Counted from the first letter of the stretch, positions 51,319 through 60,545 are shown. The stretch is 64,000 nt of DNA from JAZBPO01 sp963691775 (GCA_963691775.1 OY829369.1:1-64000), one strand, 5' to 3'. A program made the numbers and translations. The notes: generated from the letters alone by a model not told the origin.

Positions 51319-52848
51319 ATGTGCGGCATTGTCGGCATAGCGGGACGACAACCCGTCAATCAGCGCCTGTACGACGCGCTCACGGTGCTGCAGCACCGCG
51401 GTCAGGACGCCGCTGGGATCGTGACCAGTGAGGGCCGCAAGCTGAACATGCGCAAGGCAAACGGCCTGGTGCGCGATGTCTTTCGCCTCGACCACATGCA
51501 ACGCCTGGTAGGCAATACGGGTATCGGCCACGTTCGTTATCCAACCGCCGGTAGCGCGAGCGCGGCAGAAGCGCAGCCCATGTACGTGAATTCTCCTTAC
51601 GGGATCATGCTGGCGCACAACGGTAATCTGACGAATGCGGATGCGCTCCAGAAGGACCTCTTCCGCAGCGACCTTCGGCACATAAACACGGAGTCGGACT
51701 CCGAGATCCTGCTCAACGTGCTCGCGCACGAGTTGGGTGCACGCGGCCGCCACACGCCTGCGCCAGATGACATGTTCGACGCGGTCGCAGCCGTTCATGC
51801 GCGTTGCCGCGGGGCCTATGCGGTTGTTGCCTTGATCGTTGGCCACGGCATCCTCGCATTTCGCGACCCGCTTGGAATTCGCCCGCTCGTATACGGGAAG
51901 CGCGCGACGGAAGACGGCGCCGAGTACATGATTGCATCGGAATCCGTGGCGCTGGATGTACTTGGCTTCGAAAGGGTGCGCGACGTGGCCCCGGGGGAGG
52001 CGGTATGGATCGATGCCGACGGGGCCTTGCACAGTCGTCAATGCGCCGAGCGCCCGGAACGGGTTCCGTGCATTTTCGAGCATGTCTATCTCGCTCGACC
52101 CGACTCCATCATGGACGAGGTGTCTGTCTACAAGTCTCGCCTGCGCATGGGTGAACGGCTCGCTGAACGTATCCTCGGTCACTTTTCTTCGGCGTCTCAC
52201 GATATTGACGTCGTGATCCCCATCCCGGAAACGTCGCGTACGGCCGCGCTCCCGCTCGCGCACCAGCTAGACGTGAAGTACCGAGAGGGCTTCGTTAAGA
52301 ATCGCTACATCGGCCGAACCTTCATCATGCCCGGACAAAACGAGCGCAAGAAGTCGGTGCGCCAGAAGCTCAACGTCATTGATCTGGAGTTTCGCGGCAA
52401 GAACGTGCTGCTCATAGATGATTCGATCGTGCGCGGGACGACGTCGAGGCAGATCGTCGAGATGGCTCGCGAGGCGGGAGCGAACAAGGTCTACCTTGCC
52501 TCTGCGGCGCCGCCGGTGCGTTTCCCGAATGTCTACGGCATTGATATGCCGGCACCGAGCGAATTCGTCGCGCATGAGCGCACGGAGGAAGAGATCGGTC
52601 GCGAAATTGGTGCAGACTGGCTGATCTACCAGCGCCTTGACGATCTGGTGCAGTGCGCCGCGGAAGGCAACCCCGAGATCAAGCGCTTCGAATGCTCCGT
52701 TTTCGACGGTAACTACGTGACCGGCGACGTCGACGCAGACTATCTCGCCCGCATTGCAGGTGCGCGCAGCGATCTTGCCAAGGCGCAGCGGACGCTTCGC
52801 GGCGCTGAAGACGTCAAGCCAACTGCGGATCTTCACGATCACGTTTGA
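51319..52848 (+). CDS. purF: Amidophosphoribosyltransferase
   Basis: 509 residues. First committed step of purine synthesis. The nucleophile is Cys2 after Met removal (MCGIVGIAG). The glutaminase domain has GIGHVRYPTAGSAS and LAHNGNLTNA. The PRPP-binding motif is VLLIDDSIVRGTTSRQIVEM. The ribosome binding site TTAGGAGAA precedes the ATG. Confidence 0.97.
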   Translation: MCGIVGIAGRQPVNQRLYDALTVLQHRGQDAAGIVTSEGRKLNMRKANGLVRDVFRLDHMQRLVGNTGIGHVRYPTAGSASAAEAQPMYVNSPYGIMLAHNGNLTNADALQKDLFRSDLRHINTESDSEILLNVLAHELGARGRHTPAPDDMFDAVAAVHARCRGAYAVVALIVGHGILAFRDPLGIRPLVYGKRATEDGAEYMIASESVALDVLGFERVRDVAPGEAVWIDADGALHSRQCAERPERVPCIFEHVYLARPDSIMDEVSVYKSRLRMGERLAERILGHFSSASHDIDVVIPIPETSRTAALPLAHQLDVKYREGFVKNRYIGRTFIMPGQNERKKSVRQKLNVIDLEFRGKNVLLIDDSIVRGTTSRQIVEMAREAGANKVYLASAAPPVRFPNVYGIDMPAPSEFVAHERTEEEIGREIGADWLIYQRLDDLVQCAAEGNPEIKRFECSVFDGNYVTGDVDADYLARIAGARSDLAKAQRTLRGAEDVKPTADLHDHV

Positions 52849-52914
52849 TACTCACGGACGCGCCGCAACGAACCATGCTCTTACGGGGGCAACCCATCTG
52901 GTGGACGGAAAGGC

Positions 52915-53838
52915 ATGCGAGAGCAACTTCAGGGCGTCATCGAGCAGGTCGGTGGCGTACTTCTCGGTAAGGACCAGCAGATTCGACAGGCGCTCGCCTG
53001 CCTGCTTGCCGGTGGGCATCTGCTGATCGAGGACCTGCCCGGGATGGGCAAGACGATCCTCTCCCACGCACTCGCGCGTACGCTGGGTCTAAGCTACAAC
53101 CGGATTCAGTTCACCTCTGACGTGCTGCCCGCTGACATTCTCGGCATCTCGATCTTCGATCGGAACAGCGCCGACTTCCGTTTTCATCCGGGGCCCGTGT
53201 TTGCGCAGGTCGTGCTTGCAGATGAAATCAACAGGACGACGCCAAAGACTCAGAGCGCGCTGCTGGAGGCGATGGAAGAGGGACAGGTGACCGTGGAAGG
53301 CGAAACGCGGGCGCTGCCTGAGCCATTCTTCGTCATCGCCACGCAGAATCCGTCCAGTCAGGCAGGTACGTACCCGCTGCCGGAGTCGCAGCTGGATCGC
53401 TTTCTCATGCGCATAGAGCTCGGCTATCCGGATCCCGTGGCCGAGCGTGAGCTCATGCGCGGCCAGGACCGCCGCGAGATGCTCGAGACCATCGAGCCGA
53501 AGCTCACGGTCGAAGCGCTCGGCGCGCTGCAGGCGGCCGTTCGTGAGGTTCAGTCCACGGATGCGCTCCTCGACTACCTTCAGCGGATCGTTGCCCACTC
53601 CCGCAATGCATCGGAGTTTGCGTGGGGATTGTCTCCCCGGGGAGCACTCGCACTGCTCCGCGCAGCGCAGGCCTGGGCATTCATCGACGGTCGAGATCAC
53701 GTTCTGCCAGAAGACGTGCAGGCGGTTCTGCCCCCCGTCGTGGAGCACCGCCTGCGTGAGGCGGCAGGGCAGGGTGGAGGGATTTCGGGGGTTGCCCTTG
53801 CGCAGCGACTACTGGCGGTCGTAGATGTGGTGAGCTGA
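52915..53838 (+). CDS. MoxR family AAA+ ATPase
   Basis: 307 residues. Walker A is EDLPGMGKTILSHALA, Walker B VVLADEINRTTPKTQSALLEAMEEGQVT, sensor IATQNPSSQAGTYPLPESQLDRF. MoxR ATPases act as chaperones that mature neighbouring vWA/DUF58 proteins. The following DUF58 and transglutaminase genes complete the common three-gene cluster. First gene of that operon. Confidence 0.94.
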   Translation: MREQLQGVIEQVGGVLLGKDQQIRQALACLLAGGHLLIEDLPGMGKTILSHALARTLGLSYNRIQFTSDVLPADILGISIFDRNSADFRFHPGPVFAQVVLADEINRTTPKTQSALLEAMEEGQVTVEGETRALPEPFFVIATQNPSSQAGTYPLPESQLDRFLMRIELGYPDPVAERELMRGQDRREMLETIEPKLTVEALGALQAAVREVQSTDALLDYLQRIVAHSRNASEFAWGLSPRGALALLRAAQAWAFIDGRDHVLPEDVQAVLPPVVEHRLREAAGQGGGISGVALAQRLLAVVDVVS

Positions 53839-53841
53839 GAT

Positions 53842-54870
53842 TTGACTGAACGCGCGACTGTGGAAGAAGACCGCGCTCAACGCACTCTGGCTGGGACAAT
53901 CATCGGCGCGGAGATGCCGGCGGGTCGCTGGCGCGCATGGCTGGATCGTCGTATTCCGCCGCGCCGGGTAATCGTTCTCAATCAGCGCAACATTTTTATT
54001 TTCCCGCCTCAGCAAGGGCTGGCCTTCGTCCTGCTGATCGTCTTGCTCGTTCTCGGCGGCATCAACTATCAGAATTCACTGGTGTTCGGACTTGCCTTCC
54101 TGCTCGCGAGCCTCTTCGCGGTCACGATCGGGCATACCTATCGAAACCTCGCCGGCATGGAGATCGAGGCAGCCGGCGCCACGCCTGTGTTTGCGGGGGA
54201 ACACGCGCTCTTCTCACTTCGGATCGCGCGCCGAGGCAAACGCGGGCATCACGCCATTCGCATCGGTTGGCCCGGCGAACCCGCGCAGGCCTTCGATCTG
54301 GACGAAGAGAGCGAAGTCCGAGTTCGCATTCCAGTGCCCGCGGAGCATCGAGGTTGGCTGGATCCCGGGCGCTTCCGACTCGAGACGTACTGGCCCCTTG
54401 GCCTGCTCAGGGCCTGGACGTGGATCGACGTCGATCAACGTGCGCTGGTGTACCCGGCGCCGCTTTCCGGAGCTCCGCCGGCGGCGGCAAATGTCGCGAG
54501 CGGCGAGGGCGATGCTGTCGTGCGCGGCGGCAGTGACGACTTCCTGTCGCTGAAAGAATACCGGCCGGGTGATCCGCTCAAGCACGTCGCCTGGAAGTCT
54601 TTCGCACGTGAAGGCGAGATGATGGTGAAGGAATTCGGCGCCTATGCGGACAAGCGTCTGTGGCTCGACTGGGATGCGCTTCCCGGTCTCGACGTCGAAG
54701 CGCGCCTCTCGCGCCTGACCGCATGGGCTCTCGAACTGGACCGGCGCGGGGATGCCTTCGGTCTCCGCATTCCAGGGTTCGTGATCGATCCGGATAGCGG
54801 ATCGGAGCATCGGACACGCGTGCTGCGACGTCTCGCCCTCTTCGGGCTTGCTGAAGAGGATTCGCCGTGA
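53842..54870 (+). CDS. DUF58 domain membrane protein
   Basis: 342 residues if the TTG at 53842 (3 bp after the moxR stop) is used; an ATG at 53914 is an alternative. Two membrane segments near residues 52-90 (LAFVLLIVLLVLGGINYQNSLVFGLAFLLASLF) are followed by a periplasmic beta domain. The DUF58 core follows: DFLSLKEYRPGDPLKHVAWKSFARE. It is the likely client of the MoxR ATPase. Its stop overlaps the GTG of the next gene. Confidence 0.88.
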   Translation: MTERATVEEDRAQRTLAGTIIGAEMPAGRWRAWLDRRIPPRRVIVLNQRNIFIFPPQQGLAFVLLIVLLVLGGINYQNSLVFGLAFLLASLFAVTIGHTYRNLAGMEIEAAGATPVFAGEHALFSLRIARRGKRGHHAIRIGWPGEPAQAFDLDEESEVRVRIPVPAEHRGWLDPGRFRLETYWPLGLLRAWTWIDVDQRALVYPAPLSGAPPAAANVASGEGDAVVRGGSDDFLSLKEYRPGDPLKHVAWKSFAREGEMMVKEFGAYADKRLWLDWDALPGLDVEARLSRLTAWALELDRRGDAFGLRIPGFVIDPDSGSEHRTRVLRRLALFGLAEEDSP

Positions 54871-56981
54871 GCGTCGGCGTTCTCGATCAGATTCCGCGCT
54901 CCTCCCTTGCACTGCTGCTCGTCGCTCAGGGCGCAGTGATCGCGCCTCACGTAGCCCGCATCCCGGTGTGGGTCACCGGGGTCTGGCTGCTTTGCGTCGT
55001 CTGGCGCGTACTTGTTTATCAGGGGCGCTGGGGCTATCCGGGCACCGCGGTAAAGGCAGGCCTGATCCTGATCTCGGCCGTAGGCGTGGGCACCAGCTAT
55101 GGCCAGCTGTACGGCCTCGATCCGACGTCCGCGCTGCTGATTCTCGCCTTTTCGCTGAAGCTCCTGGAAACGACAGATCGACGCGATGCGCTCGTGCTCA
55201 TCTACCTCGCCTATTTCGTGGTCGGTGTGCAGTTCCTCTACGACCAGGCGATGGCTGCTGCTGGCTATCAGCTGTTCGCCACTTTGCTCGTCACCAGCGC
55301 CCTGGTTGGTCTCCACGAGTCCTGGAACCGCTCGCGGTGGCGCGCGAGCGTGCGTACGTCCGCCGTTCTGCTGCTGCAGGCCGTGCCGCTCACGGTCGTC
55401 ATTTTCGTGTTTTTCCCTCGAGTTGCGCCGCTGTGGTCAGTTCCGCTTCCCGACGCGGCCGCACGAACCGGCATTTCCGACTCCATGACCCCCGGCGACG
55501 TCGCCGAACTGGGTCGTTCTGCTGAGCTCGCTTTTCGCGTCGAGTTCGAAGGGGAGGTTCCGCAGCCATCCGAGCTCTATTGGCGCGCCCTGACTTTTTC
55601 CAGCTATGAACAAGGCACCTGGTCCGGCGGACAGCTACCGCCCGCGACGCGCATCGGCGAGAAATTGATCGAATGGGGCGGTCTCGGCGCCGGACAGGAA
55701 CCCTGGCTCGAGCAGCTTGAACTGGGCCAGCTCACGTCCGACTACGCCGTGATCGTTGAGCCGACCTATCGGCCGTGGCTGTTTGCGCTGGACTTTGCGG
55801 AGCCGCGTTCGCCAAGAGTCGGCATCGGCAGGGACTACCGTCTCGTTGCGGGCGATCCGGTCACGTCCCGTACTCGCTACGCGGTTCGCAGCCATGCCGG
55901 TACGGTGCTCGATCCGGAATTGCCACCGTGGCTGCGCAGTCGTGAGCTGTCGTTACCCCCTGACGGCAATCTGCAGGCGCGAGCCTTCGTGCTGGACCTT
56001 GTGCGCCAGGGCTTCGAGGGCGACGCGTTGGCGCAGCGGCTGCTTCAGCATTTTCGCAATCAGCCGTTCTACTACACGCTGTCTCCGCCGACGCTCAGCG
56101 GTGATGAGATCGATCAGTTCCTGTTCGAAACGCGCCAGGGGTTCTGTGCCCACTATGCGGGGGCATTCGTGTTCATGATGCGCCAGGCCGGGGTGCCCGC
56201 TCGGGTTGTGGCGGGCTATCAGGGCGGCGAGCTCAATCCGATGGCCTCGCACCTGATCGTTCGCCAGTACGATGCGCACGCCTGGGCAGAGATCTGGCTC
56301 GATGGGCGCGGCTGGGTTCGGGTGGACCCGACCGCCGCGGTTGCGCCGGAGCGCATCGAGCGCGGGGCAGAGGCGGCCCTGGGCGAGGTTGCGTCCAGCG
56401 CGGATTCCCCATTCATCCCGGAAGGCCTGCGCGCCCTCGGCTGGGTGATGGACGCGCTCTACTACCTCGATTCTCTCGAATACCGCTGGAACGTACTCGT
56501 GCTGAGTTACGACGCAAACAGGCAAAGCGAGGTCCTCACCGATCTGCTCGGAGAGGTCACCCCCACCCGAATTGCGGTTGCCGTGTCGATCGCAGGCGCG
56601 CTCGCCATTGGATTCTCGGGGCTGGGGGTGCTGTTCGCTGCAATTCGGGAGCGCCGTCCACCGCTGCTCCGTGCCCACGATGCGTTCGGAGCGGCGTTTG
56701 CCGGGATCGGACTGCCGCGAGCGCCGAACGAATCCCCTAGGGGCTTTGCGGAACGCGTGGCCGATCACGTGCCCGACGTGGCGAGCGAGGTGCGGGAGAT
56801 TGCCGGCATTCTCGATCGCGCGCTTTTCGACCCGGCAGCGGATCCCCAGCAATTGCAGCGCGTGGAGCGACGCATTCTGATGCTGCGGGCTCGGCTTGCG
56901 CTTAACGGGCTCTGGCGAACCTTCCGCTACGGGCCATTGGCCTCAATGACAAAGGGAGAAGTAGATGGCTCTGGGCGCTAG
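54867..56981 (+). CDS. TgpA-like transglutaminase membrane protein
   Basis: 704 residues from GTG 54867, overlapping the DUF58 stop (GTGA). The N-terminal half-dozen membrane segments (DUF3488, about residues 10-205) precede a large periplasmic domain. The transglutaminase core has its catalytic triad at Cys427 (TRQGFCAHYAGAF), His471 (YDAHAWAEIW) and Asp487 (RVDPTAAV). A late membrane span (about 570-595) and a C-terminal DUF4129-like tail follow. In Pseudomonas TgpA is essential, but its substrate is not known. Confidence 0.93.
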   Translation: MSVGVLDQIPRSSLALLLVAQGAVIAPHVARIPVWVTGVWLLCVVWRVLVYQGRWGYPGTAVKAGLILISAVGVGTSYGQLYGLDPTSALLILAFSLKLLETTDRRDALVLIYLAYFVVGVQFLYDQAMAAAGYQLFATLLVTSALVGLHESWNRSRWRASVRTSAVLLLQAVPLTVVIFVFFPRVAPLWSVPLPDAAARTGISDSMTPGDVAELGRSAELAFRVEFEGEVPQPSELYWRALTFSSYEQGTWSGGQLPPATRIGEKLIEWGGLGAGQEPWLEQLELGQLTSDYAVIVEPTYRPWLFALDFAEPRSPRVGIGRDYRLVAGDPVTSRTRYAVRSHAGTVLDPELPPWLRSRELSLPPDGNLQARAFVLDLVRQGFEGDALAQRLLQHFRNQPFYYTLSPPTLSGDEIDQFLFETRQGFCAHYAGAFVFMMRQAGVPARVVAGYQGGELNPMASHLIVRQYDAHAWAEIWLDGRGWVRVDPTAAVAPERIERGAEAALGEVASSADSPFIPEGLRALGWVMDALYYLDSLEYRWNVLVLSYDANRQSEVLTDLLGEVTPTRIAVAVSIAGALAIGFSGLGVLFAAIRERRPPLLRAHDAFGAAFAGIGLPRAPNESPRGFAERVADHVPDVASEVREIAGILDRALFDPAADPQQLQRVERRILMLRARLALNGLWRTFRYGPLASMTKGEVDGSGR

Positions 56982-56990
56982 ACTCATCGC

Positions 56991-57476
56991 ATGAGCGACC
57001 GCCAATCCAATCCCCGTCGTACCCGCACGCCTTGCGTCGGGATGTGTTCGACCACTTACGGTGATCTTGTTTGCCGGGGATGTCGCCGCTTCTCTCACGA
57101 GATCGTGAACTGGAATGCATATGGAGATGAGGAAAAGCTCGCCGTATGGGCGCGCCTGAACGCCTTCAAGGAGCAGGTTGTGCTCGGGCGCATCGACGTC
57201 TTCGATCCGCACCTCCTTGATACGCGACTTCAGGCACATCGCATTCCGGTTGATCCTGACTGGGGCGAGGGCGCACGCGTCTACGAACTCCTGCGCCGCG
57301 GCGCGCGCATGATGCGACGCCTCGACGCCTACGGCTTGCGCGCACGCGCACCGTTCGAGCGTCTCGATCCAGTGGCGCTGCGCGATGAGATCGATCGCGA
57401 TCTGCTGACCCTGGCCGAAGCCCACTATGAACGCTACGTGGCGGTGACGCTCCAGTTCGACGAGACAGGCTCATGA
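56991..57476 (+). CDS. DUF1289 cysteine-motif protein
   Basis: 161 residues. The N-terminal DUF1289 domain (about residues 11-62) carries the cysteine set PCVGMCSTTYGDLVCRGCRR, a probable metal site, followed by EIVNWNAYGDEEKLAVWARL. The C-terminal 100 residues are helical with no recognised domain. The stop overlaps miaE by 4 bp (ATGA), linking it to tRNA modification by position only. Confidence 0.87.
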   Translation: MSDRQSNPRRTRTPCVGMCSTTYGDLVCRGCRRFSHEIVNWNAYGDEEKLAVWARLNAFKEQVVLGRIDVFDPHLLDTRLQAHRIPVDPDWGEGARVYELLRRGARMMRRLDAYGLRARAPFERLDPVALRDEIDRDLLTLAEAHYERYVAVTLQFDETGS

Positions 57477-58135
57477 CCGATCCGATCGGTTCCTTGCGGG
57501 CGTTCCTGGGCGCGGCAACGCCGGAGCCATGGTTCGAAGCAGCGATCGCCGATGAAGCCGTCCTCCTTCTGGATCATGCGAACTGTGAAAAAAAGGCTGC
57601 GTCCACGGCGCTGTCCATGGTGTTCCGATACGAGCGCCATGGTGAGCTGGTCGCGCGGATGTCGAAGCTGGCTCGGGAGGAACTTCGCCACTTCGAGCAG
57701 GTGCAAGCGATCATGAAGCGGCGTGGCATTGCCTGGCGGCCTCTGTCCGCTTCGCGCTATGCGGGCGGATTGCGGCAGCTGGTGCGGGCCGGAGAGCCGG
57801 ACCGATTGATCGACCTGCTGATCTGCGGCGCCTTTGTGGAGGCGCGGTCTTGCGAGCGCTTCGCGGGCCTCTCGGGGCGCCTCGACGACGAGCTGAATCG
57901 GTTCTACGGCCGCCTGCTCAAGTCTGAGGCGCGCCACTTCGAGGTGTATCTGGCGCTCGCGGCAAGCTTCATCGATGCGCAGGCATTGCACGCGCGCATA
58001 GACGTTTTCCGGCAGTCCGAGGCGGAACTCGTCACGAAAGCGGACGCCGCGTTCCGTTTCCACAGCGGTCCGCCATCGCTTGAGGTTCAGACGCCCTCTA
58101 CGAGCCGTATGCCACTGGCGTCGGCCTCAGCGTAA
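57473..58135 (+). CDS. miaE: tRNA-(ms2io6A)-hydroxylase MiaE
   Basis: 220 residues. Diiron enzyme that hydroxylates the isopentenyl group of ms2i6A37. The ligand carboxylates and histidines fall in a ferritin-like pattern: ADEAVLLLDHANCEKKAASTA-type helix 1, LAREELRHFEQVQ, AFVEARSCERF, and LLKSEARHFEVYL. The last 49 bp overlap the 3' end of convergent lpxH. Confidence 0.93.
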   Translation: MTDPIGSLRAFLGAATPEPWFEAAIADEAVLLLDHANCEKKAASTALSMVFRYERHGELVARMSKLAREELRHFEQVQAIMKRRGIAWRPLSASRYAGGLRQLVRAGEPDRLIDLLICGAFVEARSCERFAGLSGRLDDELNRFYGRLLKSEARHFEVYLALAASFIDAQALHARIDVFRQSEAELVTKADAAFRFHSGPPSLEVQTPSTSRMPLASASA

Positions 58136-58809
58136 ACAATCGGGGCGTGCTCCCAGGCGCCAAGGACCCAGCGTTCGCGCGTCACCCCATCGCGTTCCCA
58201 GCAGTGGTGGCTAGGGCGGTGGGTATGCCCGTGAATCAGGCGCGCCGCACCTTGCGCATCGAGCAGGGCATCCACGGCCGTGGGGTTCACGTCCATGATG
58301 GTGTCTGGCTTGTTCGCATTCGTTTCCCTTGAACGCGCGCGCGCCTGCGCGCCGATCGCCTCTCGCTCGGCCAGGGGACGGCTCAGCATGTCGCTGCGAA
58401 AGGCATCGCTGCGGAGGTGGGCACGCACTTGCTGATACTGCGCGTCATCGATGCACAGAGCGTCCCCATGTGCAGCCACCGTCAGCGGATCGAGGCCGTC
58501 GATCACGATTGGATCGGGTACAAGCTCCGCGCCCGACCTTGCCATGAAGGCGGCGCCCATCAGGAAGTCCCGGTTGCCGTGCATGATGCGGCAGCGCGTA
58601 CCCTGCGTACTCAATAACGACAAAGCGCCGGCGACGCGTGCACCGATCGCATCGGGGCTGTCATCGCCAACCCAGAGCTCGAATAAGTCTCCGAGAATCC
58701 AGAGGGCGTCAGCGTGGCGCGCAGGACCCGCGCAAAACCGCTCGAAGGCCGCGAGGGCGGCGCCACGTTCGTCATCAAGATGCAGGTCGGAGATGAAGAG
58801 ATGTTTCAC
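58087..58809 (-). CDS. lpxH: UDP-2,3-diacylglucosamine diphosphatase
   Basis: 240 residues from GTG 58809, which overlaps the folD stop (GTGA). It makes lipid X for lipid A. Metallophosphoesterase motifs in order: FISDLHLDDER, LGDLFELWVGDD, HGNRDFLMG, AAHGDALCIDD and HGHTHRP, matching LpxH. The 3' end overlaps miaE tail to tail. Confidence 0.95.
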   Translation of the reverse strand: MKHLFISDLHLDDERGAALAAFERFCAGPARHADALWILGDLFELWVGDDSPDAIGARVAGALSLLSTQGTRCRIMHGNRDFLMGAAFMARSGAELVPDPIVIDGLDPLTVAAHGDALCIDDAQYQQVRAHLRSDAFRSDMLSRPLAEREAIGAQARARSRETNANKPDTIMDVNPTAVDALLDAQGAARLIHGHTHRPSHHCWERDGVTRERWVLGAWEHAPIVYAEADASGIRLVEGV

Positions 58810-59720
58810 GCTGCGTCGGCAAGCTCCGCAGCCTGCAGCGTGTTTTCCAGGAGTGCGGCGACCGTCATCTGGCCGACGCCGCCAGGGACTGGCGTGATCC
58901 ACGCCGCGCGCTCTCGAGCGCGCTCGAATTCCACGTCACCTACCAACGAACCGTCGCCCATGCGATTGATCCCGACGTCGATAACGATTGCGCCGGGCTT
59001 GATCCAGTCACCGCGCACCAGGCCCGGCGACCCTGCCGCCGCCACCACGATGTCGGCGCGCCGAACGTGGGTTTCCGTCTCTCGGGTGAACTTGTGTGCA
59101 ACGGTAACGGTGCAGCCTGCGAGCAGAAGTTCGAGGCTCATGGGGCGGCCGACGTGATTGGAAGCCCCGACGATGGTCGTGTCCAGGCCGCGCACCGGAA
59201 CACCGGTTTCAGCGAGCAGGGTCATGATCCCCTTGGGTGTGCACGGCCGAAGAACAGGTCGCCGCTGTGCCAGGCGGCCCAGGTTCCAGGGATGAAAACC
59301 GTCAACGTCCTTGCTCGGGGCGATTCTGTCGACGACGGCATCTCCGTCGATCTGAGGCGGCAGAGGCGACTGCACGAGGATGCCATGGACAGCTGGATCT
59401 TCGTTCAGGCGATCGACCTCTTCGAGCAGCGCGGCCTGCGAGGTGTCCTCAGGCAACGTCAGCACGGTCGAGGCGATGCCGACTTCTTCGCAGGCATGTC
59501 GTTTGTTACGCACGTAGATGCGCGAAGCCGGATCGCTTCCAACGAGCACGACGGCGAGGCCCGGCCGTGAGCGCCCTGCGTCCGTACGCACGCGCACGCC
59601 CTCGGTCACGCGGGCACGAACATCGCGTGCGATGGCGCGACCGTCGAGCAGACGCGCACGGCCGACAGCCGACGATGTGGGTGCGTCGCCGGCTTCGAAC
59701 TGAGGGGCGATCTTGCTCAT
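58806..59720 (-). CDS. folD: Methylenetetrahydrofolate dehydrogenase / cyclohydrolase
   Basis: 304 residues from ATG 59720; an extra N-terminal 18 residues precede the usual start of the family. Bifunctional one-carbon enzyme. Marks are LVGSDPASRIYVRNKRHACEE (catalytic Lys), HGILVQSPLPPQID, KDVDGFHPWNLG, and the NADP site IVGASNHVGRPMSLEL. Coupled to lpxH downstream. Confidence 0.95.
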   Translation of the reverse strand: MSKIAPQFEAGDAPTSSAVGRARLLDGRAIARDVRARVTEGVRVRTDAGRSRPGLAVVLVGSDPASRIYVRNKRHACEEVGIASTVLTLPEDTSQAALLEEVDRLNEDPAVHGILVQSPLPPQIDGDAVVDRIAPSKDVDGFHPWNLGRLAQRRPVLRPCTPKGIMTLLAETGVPVRGLDTTIVGASNHVGRPMSLELLLAGCTVTVAHKFTRETETHVRRADIVVAAAGSPGLVRGDWIKPGAIVIDVGINRMGDGSLVGDVEFERARERAAWITPVPGGVGQMTVAALLENTLQAAELADAA

Positions 59721-59871
59721 GGTCGCTCGCTTAGCCGCAAAGTCACTATTCTTGCAGGAACCGAACGGCCCGTCATGGCACCTCGCGCGGCGTAAGCCTG
59801 CATTGCCGAGGCTACAACCCATCGGTAGAATCTCGCCCTCGCTGAATGACGGGCCTTCCTAAGCCTGACTG

Positions 59872-59937
59872 AAAGCGCTTTGAGCAGCAGCCCTCTGGGC
59901 TGCATGCAAGGCCCAGAACAAGCGCTTTTAAAGCGCT
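59872..59937. promoter_or_regulatory. Cluster of palindromes upstream of tRNA-Arg
   Basis: Three structures in 66 bp: the palindrome AAAGCGCTTT at 59872-59881, a hairpin CAGCCC-TCT-GGGCTG at 59888-59902, and AGCGCTTT-T-AAAGCGCT at 59921-59937. The AAAGCGCT word is shared by the first and the last. They may be protein-binding sites controlling the tRNA pair or divergent folD, or an RNA structure. Confidence 0.5.
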
Positions 59938-59954
59938 AGGATTGGGGTTCGAAA

Positions 59955-60031
59955 GCGCCCGTAGCTCAATTGGATAGAGCATCGGCCTTCTAAGCCGAGG
60001 GTTGCAGGTTCGAGCCCTGCCGGGCGTGCCA
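59955..60031 (+). tRNA. tRNA-Arg (anticodon TCT)
   Basis: 77 nt. Acceptor GCGCCCG/CGGGCGT, D arm GTAGCTCAATTGGATAGAGC, anticodon loop CTTCTAA with anticodon TCT, T arm GCAGG-TTCGAGC-CCTGC, discriminator G and encoded CCA. It reads AGA/AGG codons. 54 bp before tRNA-His. Confidence 0.96.
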
Positions 60032-60085
60032 GATGTGCCCGCCGATGCAACGCTTGCCACGTGCGTCGACGGAAAACGGTTCTGC

Positions 60086-60162
60086 GGTGGGTGTAGCTCA
60101 GTTGGTAGAGCTCCGGATTGTGACTCCGGTGGTCGGGGGTTCAAGTCCCCTCACTCACCCCA
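60086..60162 (+). tRNA. tRNA-His (anticodon GTG)
   Basis: 77 nt counting the extra G at -1 typical of tRNA-His. Acceptor GTGGGTG/CACTCAC, anticodon loop TTGTGAC with anticodon GTG, T loop TTCAAGT, CCA encoded at 60160-60162. The 3' part from 60118 onward is duplicated at 61866-61910, so this gene is the integration site of the element that follows. Confidence 0.96.
60118..60162 (+). repeat. Attachment site inside tRNA-His (left end)
   Basis: 45 bp from the anticodon loop to the CCA end of tRNA-His, identical to 61866-61910. Integration by a tyrosine recombinase into a tRNA 3' half regenerates the tRNA and leaves this direct repeat. Confidence 0.93.
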
Positions 60163-60254
60163 TATTTTCAAGGGCTTAGAAGCACAAGGCGGGATTTTTC
60201 AGGTGACACCATTGACACCAAAGGTGCCATCGAGTGTCAGAGGGGACCGCCGGA

Positions 60255-60386
60255 TTACAGCAGGATCACCCGCGGGCTCAGGTCGCTAGTCCTGCGCGCT
60301 TCGTTGGTCATTGCGGCAAGTTTGCGGAGTCCTGTGCCGTAGGCGCGGGCGTAGCGGCGGCGCTTCCGAAGTTCCTCGTTCGCCAC
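60255..60386 (-). CDS. Possible small basic ORF in the element
   Basis: 43 residues from a GTG with AAGG directly before it: it reads ANEELRKRRRYARAYGTGLR in its first half. Highly basic and helical. No family recognised, and the spacing of the start signal is poor. It may be coding debris from the lost part of the integrase region. Confidence 0.25.
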   Translation of the reverse strand: MANEELRKRRRYARAYGTGLRKLAAMTNEARRTSDLSPRVILL

Positions 60387-60410
60387 CTTCGAGCGCGCTT
60401 CCCCCTGACT

Positions 60411-60545
60411 CTACGCGCCTAACACAGCAGGCCCTCCGGGGAAGTGCCTCGGAAACCCTGCTGTGAGGATCGTTCCCAAAGCGCAGCTCAAGCTGGTCGC
60501 CGAGCAGCCATCTGGGGTGTCGAACCACTCCTGCTGCTCATTCAC
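60411..60545 (-). CDS. Possible small ORF coupled to the integrase remnant
   Basis: 44 residues starting at a GTG that overlaps the integrase stop (GTGA), with a strong AAGGAGG 4 bp upstream. An alternative ATG four bases on gives only 17 residues. It contains two cysteines and no recognised domain. The good ribosome binding site and overlap are the only support. Confidence 0.35.
   Translation of the reverse strand: MNEQQEWFDTPDGCSATSLSCALGTILTAGFPRHFPGGPAVLGA

Noticed and set aside
59812..60144. A 110-residue minus-strand frame over the tRNA pair
   Set aside because: It is antisense to tRNA-Arg and tRNA-His. Frames of this GRARTCNPRLRRP type are a known annotation artefact of tRNA reverse strands.
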